Assembly (NCBI GenBank): GCA_016781775.1
Contig: JADDPR010000299.1
Location: forward strand, 1 to 8,639
Length of the DNA: 8,639 nt
Reading direction: 5' to 3'
Origin: Rubrobacter sp.
Lineage (GTDB): Bacteria > Actinomycetota > Rubrobacteria > Rubrobacterales > Rubrobacteraceae
Shown: positions 1 through 6,303 of the stretch, in pieces
Layout: each line of letters starts with the position of its first letter
Position numbering within the stretch: position 1 is the first letter of the stretch
Notes under the pieces: model-generated
Databases searched by the model: none
Told to the model about the DNA's origin: nothing
What the model saw: only the letters and a program-made list of their open reading frames with translations
Translations under genes and position numbers: made by a program

Positions 1-48
1 CGGCTCGGAGGACTTCATACGGGAGCTTACGCGGCGGGAGGTGTCCGT

Positions 49-1101
49 TCAGCCTGAGAGGAGGCGGAGGAACCTTGCGAGGCTGCTCTCCGCCCAGAAG
101 CGTTCTTCCCTGGAGGCCGAGACGAAGGCGACGTGGCCGCCGTGCGGGGGCGCTGCGAGGGAGATGCGGGGATTGTCGCGGAGTCGCGGGCTGCGTAGGG
201 GCGCAAAGGGGACCAGGGGGTCGTCGTGGGCGTGGATCACGAGGGTCGGAATCCTTATCTCGTTGATCCGGCGGGTCGCGCTGGCGCGGGCGTAGTAGTC
301 GTCCGCGTCGGCGAAGCCGCCGTATGGCGCGGTGTAGTGCTCGTCGAAGTCGCGTACGGTGCGCGTACGGGCGAGGTCGCGTGTGTCGTAGAGGCCGGGG
401 AAGAGCTCTTTCTTTCTCACGACGAGTCGACGGAGGCCGAGGGCGAAGGTCTTCTCGTAGGGGCGGTTCGAGGGCCTCTCGAGGTTCGCGACGGTCGCCG
501 CGAGGTCGAGCGCGGGCGAGACGGCGCAGATGCCCAGGAGGGCCTCCGGCGCCTCCTCCCCCATCTCCCCGGCCATCTTGAGGGCCAGGTTGCCGCCCAT
601 GGAGAACCCCGCGACGAGGATGCGAGGGAGCCCATCCCGAGCCGCCAGCTCGCGCACGACGGCCGCGAGGTCGCCGGACATGCCGCTGTGGTAGAGCGTC
701 GGCGTGAGATGCTCCGTCCCGCCGCAGTTGCGCTGGTTCAGCCGCACCACGTTCGCGCCCGCCCGGTAGGCCAGGCGCGCGGCGCCGAGCACGTAGGGGG
801 CGTCCGCCGAGCCCCCGAGCCCGTGCACCAGGACGACGGTGGCGCGGGCGGTACGGTCCCCATGCCAGCGGCAGCGGGCGAGGAGGCGTACCCCGGGCTC
901 GACCTCGAACAGGCGCGCCTCGTCGCCGCGGGTCTGGTCCGGGCGGACGCGGCCCGGCCAGGCCCACGCCGCGAGCGTCTGGGCGTGGCCGCCCGGGAGC
1001 AGGGGGTGCGGCCTGAAGGGATGCGCGGAGATCTCGCGCTCCATCTCGCGCAGGCGCTCCGCGCCTCCTTCCACGGGCGCCTTCGCACCGTGCGACTCCA
1101 A
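49..1101 (-). CDS. alpha/beta hydrolase, YheT/EMB8 family
   Basis: A cytoplasmic serine hydrolase of the YheT/EMB8 (AB-hydrolase-4) type, about 350 residues, the usual family length. The N-terminal family signature HPFRPHPLLPGGHAQT is at residues 27-42. The oxyanion-side LVHGLGG is at 91-97. The nucleophile elbow GFSMGGN is at 165-171 with Ser167 as nucleophile. The acid is in HAHDDPLVP (Asp293 or Asp294), and the catalytic His is in PHGGHVAF (probably His323). No signal peptide or membrane segment is visible. I chose the TTG start at 1101 because a GAGGGGG-like ribosome site lies 7 bases upstream; an ATG at 1044 (residue 20) would still keep the whole conserved region. The substrate is unknown; family members are usually described as carboxylesterases or putative lipid hydrolases. 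It is divergent from gluQRS across 180 bases. It stops at TGA 49-51. The family call is firm; the reaction is not. Confidence 0.9.
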   Translation of the reverse strand: MESHGAKAPVEGGAERLREMEREISAHPFRPHPLLPGGHAQTLAAWAWPGRVRPDQTRGDEARLFEVEPGVRLLARCRWHGDRTARATVVLVHGLGGSADAPYVLGAARLAYRAGANVVRLNQRNCGGTEHLTPTLYHSGMSGDLAAVVRELAARDGLPRILVAGFSMGGNLALKMAGEMGEEAPEALLGICAVSPALDLAATVANLERPSNRPYEKTFALGLRRLVVRKKELFPGLYDTRDLARTRTVRDFDEHYTAPYGGFADADDYYARASATRRINEIRIPTLVIHAHDDPLVPFAPLRSPRLRDNPRISLAAPPHGGHVAFVSASREERFWAESSLARFLRLLSG

Positions 1102-1281
1102 CCTTGCGCCCCCTCTCCCGTGCTCGACGTCGCTAGCATGCCCGATCGGACACGACGCTCAACGCATTGTAAGCGGGCGATGGGCCGAACGTTGGCACGG
1201 TCTTGCAAGCGCCGTCCCTCGGGTGCAGACTCTGCGGGAGGTGCGAGGGTTCGTGGACAGGGGCGTGTCGGGAGCGGGCGG
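1102..1281. promoter_or_regulatory. divergent intergenic region between hydrolase and gluQRS
   Basis: These 180 bases separate two divergently oriented genes and must carry both promoters if neither is leaderless. On the minus strand a TACAAT hexamer (plus-strand ATTGTA, 1166-1171) could be a -10 for the hydrolase, but I see no good -35 at 16-18 bases. On the plus strand no convincing sigma-70 pair is visible. GGGAG at 1270-1274, 7 bases before TTG 1282, is the probable gluQRS ribosome site. Confidence 0.35.
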
Positions 1282-2238
1282 TTGAGCGTCCTTTCACGGA
1301 CGTCGAAGGCCGTCGGGGCGTCCCCCTTCGACGGCCGCTTCGCCCCCAGCCCCACCGGACCGCTCCACCTCGGCAACCTGCGTACCGCCCTCCTCGCGTG
1401 GATTTTCGCCCGCTCGGCGGGGGCGCGTTTTCTGGTGCGCATGGAGGATCTGGACCGCTCGCGCGTACGCCCGGGGGTGGAGGAGGCCCAGCTCGCCGAC
1501 CTCGCGGCCCTCGGGCTCGATTGGGACGGGCCCGTCGTGCGCCAGTCCGAGCGGGGGGCGTTTTACGAGGAGGCCATCGCCCGTCTCGACGCCGAAGGGC
1601 TCCTCTATCCTTGCTACTGCACGCGCGCCGAGATCCGCGCCGCGGTCTCCGCCCCGCACGGCATCGCCGCCTCGGATCTCTACCCCGGCACCTGCCGCGA
1701 GATCTCGGCGTCCGAGCGAGCGAAGAGGGAGGCGTCGGGGCGGCCGCCCGCCTTGAGGGTGCGCGCGCACGGGGCAAAGGTCGCGTTCGAGGACCGGCTG
1801 CTCGGGCACCGGGAGGGCGAGGTCGACGATTTCGTGGTCCGCCGCAACGACGGCACCCCCGCCTACCAGCTCGCCGTTGTGGTGGATGATTGGGATCAGG
1901 GGGTGGGCGAGGTGGTGCGCGGCGCGGACCTCGTCGACTCCACCCCGCGCCAGATCCTCCTCTACAACCTGCTCGGCCTCCCCGCCCCCCGCTACGCCCA
2001 CGCCCCCCTCGTACTCGGCCCGGACGGGCAGCGCCTCGCCAAGCGCCACGGCGCCGTGACGCTCGCCGACCGACGGGAGGCGGGAGAGACGCCGCAGGAG
2101 ATACTCACGTGGATGGCTACCTCGCTCGGCCTGGCCGAACCCGGAGAGAAGCCGAGCCTCCCTATCCTGCTGGCGCGCTTCGACCCGGCCTGCCTGCCGC
2201 GCGAACCGACGATCTGGAGCCCAACCCTCGCGACTTGA
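1282..2238 (+). CDS. gluQRS: glutamyl-Q tRNA(Asp) synthetase
   Basis: GluQRS activates glutamate without tRNA and transfers it to queuosine at wobble position 34 of tRNA-Asp. It is a truncated GluRS paralogue lacking the anticodon-binding domain. The 318-residue length fits (the family is about 300). Visible signs: the N-terminal RFAPSPTGPLHLGNL at 19-33 with the HIGH-like HLGN, the substrate stretch RMEDLD at 53-58, and the family's zinc-site pattern CYC (Cys111, Cys113) followed by YPGTC (Tyr134, Cys138). Further signs are VVRGADLVDSTPRQ at 211-224 and RLAKRHGA at 251-258 in place of KMSKS. I chose the TTG start at 1282 because GGGAG lies 7 bases upstream and no better in-frame start precedes APSPTG. 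The reading frame stays open far upstream (from about 226), but that part is antisense to the hydrolase and is not coding in appearance. Its presence implies that the host makes or salvages queuosine. Confidence 0.93.
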   Translation: MSVLSRTSKAVGASPFDGRFAPSPTGPLHLGNLRTALLAWIFARSAGARFLVRMEDLDRSRVRPGVEEAQLADLAALGLDWDGPVVRQSERGAFYEEAIARLDAEGLLYPCYCTRAEIRAAVSAPHGIAASDLYPGTCREISASERAKREASGRPPALRVRAHGAKVAFEDRLLGHREGEVDDFVVRRNDGTPAYQLAVVVDDWDQGVGEVVRGADLVDSTPRQILLYNLLGLPAPRYAHAPLVLGPDGQRLAKRHGAVTLADRREAGETPQEILTWMATSLGLAEPGEKPSLPILLARFDPACLPREPTIWSPTLAT

Positions 2239-2374
2239 GCGATGGTCCGCGCTGCTCGGCAACGGGGCGGATTACGCAGCGACGGACCTCGTAGCGACCG
2301 GGTGAACGACCCGGGACGGGTGGAGGCGGCTCGGGGTGAATCACCCGCGAGGGGAAGACCGCCAGCGTGTGTTG
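2239..2374. other. convergent intergenic region with two short palindromes
   Basis: These 136 bases lie between the 3' ends of gluQRS (plus) and the hemerythrin gene (minus). They hold CCGGGT-gaacg-ACCCGG (2298-2314, a 6-bp stem with a 5-base loop) and the perfect palindrome GGGTGAATCACCC (2334-2346). Neither has a T-run, so they are at best weak or factor-assisted bidirectional terminators. No gene is visible here. Confidence 0.4.
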
Positions 2375-2893
2375 CTAGCGCCGATCCAGCGACCAGGACC
2401 GGATGCGGCGCAGGGTCGGCCCGAGGTTGGTTTCCTCGTAGTCGAGGTGCGAGGTCAGGTGCTCCGCGAGCCGGCGCAGCCCATCCGCGAGGTCCGCGCG
2501 GGAGGGCTCGTCGTCGTCGACCCGACGTGCCGCCGTCTCGACGGCATCCAGGTGCTCGGAGACGAGCCTGTGGTCGGCCTCGAGCCGGTCGATAACGGGG
2601 TGCAGCTCCGGGTTCACGCCGCGCAAGGCGGGGAACCAGTGTGTGTCCTCGTGGTTGTGGTGCAGATGCACGAAGTAGCAGTACTGCATGCAGCTCTCCC
2701 GCAACCTCCAGAGGAGGCTCGTGGAGGCGAGCTTGTCCACGCTGGCCCGAATCTGCTCGGCCGGCGCCCCGCCGGTGACCTGGTCTACGAGCACCGAGAC
2801 CGTGTCGAGGCTCTGGCGGATCATGCCGTGGATGAAGAGCAACTCCTCGTACAACGCCTCGCCGCGCGGATGCGTCGCCCCCTCGTTGACCAT
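2375..2893 (-). CDS. hemerythrin-like HHE domain protein
   Basis: A 172-residue predicted four-helix hemerythrin-like protein, expected to bind a non-haem di-iron centre. Family members sense or store O2, or handle nitrosative or oxidative stress; which one applies here cannot be told. All ligand-type positions are present: His22 (FIHGMI), the cluster HHNHEDTHWFP at 78-88 (His81, Glu82, His85), Asp107-His108 and His114 (EADHRLVSEH), and the C-terminal HLTSHLDYEE at 145-154 (His145, His149, Glu153/154). There is no signal peptide or membrane helix, so it is probably cytoplasmic. I chose ATG 2893; GTG 2899 (two codons earlier) is equally possible, because GGGAGGG ends 5 bases before that GTG and 11 before the ATG. 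An open frame extends further upstream to 3040, but the extra residues are Arg-rich and unconserved in appearance. It is divergent from the small ORF at 3232 and convergent with gluQRS. Confidence 0.9.
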   Translation of the reverse strand: MVNEGATHPRGEALYEELLFIHGMIRQSLDTVSVLVDQVTGGAPAEQIRASVDKLASTSLLWRLRESCMQYCYFVHLHHNHEDTHWFPALRGVNPELHPVIDRLEADHRLVSEHLDAVETAARRVDDDEPSRADLADGLRRLAEHLTSHLDYEETNLGPTLRRIRSWSLDRR

Positions 2894-2992
2894 CGACACA
2901 AAAACCCTCCCTAACGCCCTGCCATCTCGACGGCGGCTCCGGCCTCTCGCGATCGGCCGTGCCTCACCTTCCCCAGATTCGGCACGAAGCCC

Positions 2993-3009
2993 GTCTGCCG
3001 GCGGCAGAC
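2993..3009. repeat. 17-bp perfect inverted repeat
   Basis: GTCTGCCG-g-CGGCAGAC has arms of 8 bp around one central base. The single-base centre favours a dimeric-protein operator over an RNA hairpin. It lies 100 bp upstream of the hemerythrin start, a plausible place for a regulator. The regulator is unknown. Confidence 0.5.
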
Positions 3010-3042
3010 CGGTGGACGCGTGCCGAGGAGGGGTACGCAAGC

Positions 3043-3062
3043 AACCGGCTCTTCTGCCGGTT
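3043..3062. repeat. 7-bp stem-loop
   Basis: AACCGGC-tcttct-GCCGGTT has a perfect 7-bp stem and a 6-base loop. The shape is terminator-like, but no T-run follows on either strand (the next plus-strand bases are CACCC). It could be a factor-assisted terminator, a leader hairpin or an operator. No gene ends just before it on the plus strand inside this window. Confidence 0.4.
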
Positions 3063-3165
3063 CACCCATAGGTTACGCCATCTCGGGAGCGGAAACGAGG
3101 GGGAGCTTACACAAACCTCCGTCGGGTGCGAACACGCGTCGGGTCCGGCAGCCAGGGTGCCTTCG

Positions 3166-3231
3166 ATGTTTCTTTATTGTGACAATGCGTACAATACTGT
3201 CGGGGAAAGTCGAGGCAAGGAGGTAAGCCTG
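3166..3231 (+). promoter_or_regulatory. AT-rich promoter/operator patch and ribosome site of the small ORF
   Basis: Bases 3166-3200 are only about one-third G+C in an otherwise G+C-rich window. They contain the perfect palindrome ATTGT-g-ACAAT (3176-3186), and a second ACAAT at 3191-3195 forms ATTGT-N10-ACAAT with the first arm. TACAAT (3190-3195) is a good -10 match, but no good -35 is present 16-18 bases upstream, as expected if an activator is needed. AAGGAGG (3217-3223) lies 8 bases before GTG 3232. AGGC/GCCT flank the ribosome site and could form a weak 4-bp hairpin over it. Promoter function is inferred. Confidence 0.5.
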
Positions 3232-3345
3232 GTGCAGACGGTCATCGACAGCGGGTTACACATCGATAGCGGGCTGCTCTGCGGCCTGGAGGCCATGAGC
3301 GAGATAAGGGAGCTGCTTGACGAGCTTTACGGAGACCTTGCTTAA
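3232..3345 (+). CDS. 37-residue small protein of unknown function
   Basis: I do not recognise this protein. The coding case rests on a perfect AAGGAGG ribosome site 8 bases before GTG 3232, an AT-rich promoter-like patch just upstream, a TAA stop, and a strong hairpin 17 bases after the stop. The product is acidic. It starts MQTVIDSGLH, has a near-repeat IDSGLHIDSGLL at residues 5-16 (also visible at the DNA level as two similar 18-base units, 3244-3261 and 3262-3279), one Cys, and a C-terminal half EAMSEIRELLDELYGDLA that should form an amphipathic helix. There is no signal peptide or membrane segment. One codon is TTA (3256-3258), rare in such DNA. Upstream in-frame ATGs (for example 3167) lack a ribosome site and lie inside the promoter patch. 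It could be a regulatory peptide, a leader peptide, a RiPP-like precursor or a small helical adaptor; none can be preferred. Confidence 0.55.
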   Translation: MQTVIDSGLHIDSGLLCGLEAMSEIRELLDELYGDLA

Positions 3346-3361
3346 GGAGGCTTAGGGTCAC

Positions 3362-3403
3362 GGAGCACGAAGGGGTCGTGCAACCCCGTCCCCTTCGTGC
3401 TCC
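3362..3403 (+). terminator. perfect 14-bp stem-loop after the small ORF
   Basis: GGAGCACGAAGGGG (3362-3375) and its exact complement CCCCTTCGTGCTCC (3390-3403) enclose a 14-base loop. The hairpin starts 17 bases after the small ORF stop and ends 63 bases before the convergent FRG gene's stop. It is probably a bidirectional terminator, though neither side has a T-run. An RNA-stabilising or protein-binding structure is an alternative. A second short stem, AGAATC-cgccgct-GATTCT (3434-3452), lies between it and the FRG gene. Confidence 0.65.
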
Positions 3404-3433
3404 TACCGATGGTTGAGCGAGTTCTTTCCCTCG

Positions 3434-3452
3434 AGAATCCGCCGCTGATTCT
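3434..3452 (-). terminator. short stem-loop downstream of the FRG gene
   Basis: AGAATC-cgccgct-GATTCT has a 6-bp stem and a 7-base loop, 14 bases past the FRG gene's stop on the minus strand. There is no T-run, so terminator function is tentative. Confidence 0.3.
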
Positions 3453-3466
3453 GGGGCAACGGCCTC

Positions 3467-4264
<798 letters not shown>

Positions 4265-4289
4265 GCCCCGTTCTTACCCCGTAACCCGC

Positions 4290-4317
4290 GAAATAGAGCG
4301 GTCGAGAAGAGAATCAA
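4290..4317 (-). promoter_or_regulatory. candidate promoter of the FRG gene
   Basis: On the minus strand TTGATT (4317-4312) and TATTTC (4295-4290) form a sigma-70-like -35/-10 pair with a 16-base spacer. The -10 ends 25 bases before ATG 4264. The patch is A+T-rich relative to its surroundings. Found by eye only. Confidence 0.4.
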
Positions 4318-4441
4318 CCTTTTGCGTAAGGCATCGTGACGGAGGGGTGGTGGGCATCGAAGGCTCCCCTCGCTCCCCTCGTGCGGTGGCGCGCCCGGCG
4401 CCCAAGCACCCGAAGCTCGGGATGGGTTGGAAACGCCACCT

Positions 4442-4458
4442 CGCAGGGGGCGCCTGCG
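4442..4458 (-). terminator. stem-loop after the monooxygenase gene
   Basis: CGCAGG-gggcg-CCTGCG has a 6-bp G+C-rich stem and a 5-base loop, starting 33 bases beyond the monooxygenase stop on the minus strand. It may end the catabolic operon before the FRG gene. There is no T-run. The rest of 4265-4491 holds no gene; it includes CTCCCCTCG twice in tandem at about 4364-4381. Confidence 0.35.
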
Positions 4459-4860
4459 CGGTCTCCACGCATGCGCCCCTGCCGTATCGTCCTACAGCGC
4501 TCCTACTGCCTCCCCGGTCCCGACGGCCCGGCCGTTCGGGGACTGCGCGAGGCCCAGGATCTCGTCCATCGCCCGGCCGAGCTCCGATGCGCAGTCGTCG
4601 GCCACGTCCTGCCGCCGGTAGGCCACGTGGGCGTCGGGGCGCACGAGCACGCAGCCGCTCTCCCCGACGCCGGAGAGGCGCGCCCAGTCGTTGTAGAGGT
4701 CTTCCACCTCGCGGCCGGGCCCGATGACGAAGCACGAGATCTCGACGCCGGTCTGCCCCGAGTCCTCCCTCGCGGCATCGGCCCAGGCCTCGCCCCCGAT
4801 GCCGGTGAGGAGGGCGAACCTCCCCTTGCCGGCGAGGTCGAGGGTGCTGACGGTCTCCCC

Positions 4861-4894
4861 CTAGCGCCCGAGCCAGAGGTGCGGCAGGCGCGCC
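4861..4894 (-). other. 2-base frameshift and second amber codon in the monooxygenase
   Basis: The minus-strand frame that gives PTTWPGA before this point loses all family likeness after it, while the frame shifted by two gives LPHLWLGR. Adding one GC/CG unit to the GGCGCGCC tract (4887-4894) restores GARLPHLWLGR. That restored frame then meets TAG (4861-4863) immediately before GETVSTLDLAG. It too needs repair for a full product. Confidence 0.82.
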
Positions 4895-5548
4895 GGGCCA
4901 GGTGGTCGGGTGGTAGTAGAGCTCCGGGTCACGGTCGTAGGCGGGCTCCGGCGTACCGTCGGGGACCACGGCCGCCGAGCGGTAGTGGTGGTTGAACTCG
5001 ACGCCGTGGCAGTTGAACTCGTAGTCCTTGAGCTCGATTGCCCGGCGCAGCTTCTCCCGCTGCTCGGCGGCCTCGGGCGTGGCCCCTTTCCGCGCCTCCA
5101 TGTTGGCGAGCATCTGCTCCTCGTCCCCGGTCTGCGCGAGGCCGAGGGCCTCGAAGATCGGGCCGAACTCCTCGATGCTCTTGTTTGCGCGCTCGACGAT
5201 CTGCTTGCCCACCGGCGCCCGCTCCTCGTCGTAGGAGCGGAGGAGGGACGGGGCCGCCTTGCCCTCGAGGACGAGGGCGAGCTTCCAGGCGAGGTTGTAA
5301 GCATCCTGGATGGAGGTGTTCGAGCCGAGGCCGTTGGAGGGCGGGTGGCGGTGGCAGGCGTCGCCCATGCAGAAGACGCGCCCGGTCGAGTAGCGCGTCA
5401 TGTACGCGCGGTTGTTTGTCCACAGGGAGATGGACTTTATCTCTATGGGGATCGTGTCGTCGCCGATGAGGTTGTGGGCGATCCTCTTCGCCTCCTCCTC
5501 GTCGACGTCGGGCGGCGGCCCGTTTATGTCGTAGCCCCAGAGGATCAA

Positions 5549-5551
5549 CTA
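5549..5551 (-). other. in-frame amber codon in the monooxygenase
   Basis: The minus strand reads TGG GAC GAG TAG TTG ATC CTC TGG GGC. The frame is unchanged on both sides, and TfdB-type proteins usually have Trp in this place, so a single G-to-A change (TGG to TAG) explains it. TTG directly after could in principle restart translation, but no ribosome site precedes it. Confidence 0.85.
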
Positions 5552-6303
5552 CTCGTCCCAGGGGCGCACCATGCGCACGAGGCCCATCCCGATGCCGCCG
5601 ATGTCCGAACCGGGCTGCAACACCCAGTAGAGCACGCTCGGCCGGTGGGCGACGTAGCGGCTGAGGTCGGCGCGCAGCACGATGTTCATGCTGCCCGCGA
5701 TGCCCATGCGCCCCTCCATCGGCAGCCCTATGTCCTCGGCGACCTTGCTCCGGCCGCCGTCGGCGCCGAGCAGGTAACGAGCGCGGATCCCGTAGGTCTC
5801 TCCGGAGGCGCGGTCGCGCACCGTCGCGGTCACGCCGTCTTCGTCCTGCTCCAGAGACAGGTACTCGGTGTCGAAGCGGATCTTCGTGCCGCGGGAGGCG
5901 GCGCCCGTGAGGAGTATCGGCTCGAAGAGGTCCTGCGGGAGGTCGCAGATCCTCGACGGGCTGGCGAGGTCGTAATCCGCCTTACGGCTGGGGTGGGTGC
6001 CCCAGGTGCGCAAGCGGCCCAGCTCTTCGCCCGCGAGGCTGACGCAGAACGACTGGTCGCCCATCAGATTCTGGGGCGTGGCCTTCTCGATCACGGCCTC
6101 TTCCAGGCCCATGTCGCGCAAGATCTCCACGGTGCGCTGGTTTGTGATGTGCGCCCTCGGGGTGTTCGAGAGCCAGCGGTACTTCTCCACGACGACGTTC
6201 TCCACGCCGTACTCGCTCAGAAAGAGCGCGGCGGACAACCCCGCAGGCCCCGCCCCGACGATAAGGACGTCCGTCTCGACCGTAACGTTCAAGTTCTCCT
6301 CCG

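Larger units (their letters stand above)
2894..3165. other. gene-free region upstream of hemerythrin gene
   Basis: No ORF on either strand has both a ribosome site and protein-like composition here. The stretch holds two strong inverted repeats (listed separately) and the GGGAGGG ribosome site of the hemerythrin gene (about 2904-2910, minus). A purine-rich piece at about 3090-3113 does not match any riboswitch I can recall. It must contain the minus-strand promoter, but no clear -10/-35 pair is seen. Confidence 0.4.

Noticed and set aside
1..18. ATG at 18 on the minus strand as the start of a further gene after the hydrolase
   Set aside because: There is no ribosome site, and only six codons are visible.
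1..60. A plus-strand frame reading SEDFIRELTRRE at the left edge, possibly the tail of a gene entering the window
   Set aside because: The frame has no stop until about 295 and would overlap the hydrolase antisense for over 200 bases as Arg-rich filler. Only about 13 residues look protein-like.
1192..1208. TTGGCACGGTCTTGCA resembles a sigma-54 -24/-12 promoter before gluQRS
   Set aside because: GG to GC spacing is 9 bases, not the required 10. Sigma-54 is generally absent from actinobacteria, and gluQRS is not a typical target.
226..1281. Long open frame upstream of and in frame with gluQRS, suggesting a fusion protein
   Set aside because: It is antisense to a well-conserved hydrolase gene, its composition is low-complexity Arg/Gly/Val, and gluQRS has its own start and ribosome site.
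3085..3120. Purine-rich leader-like sequence that might be a riboswitch
   Set aside because: It does not match any riboswitch consensus I can recall, and I found no supporting paired stems.
4364..4381. Tandem CTCCCCTCG repeat
   Set aside because: Only two 9-base copies in G+C-rich intergenic DNA; too short to carry meaning.
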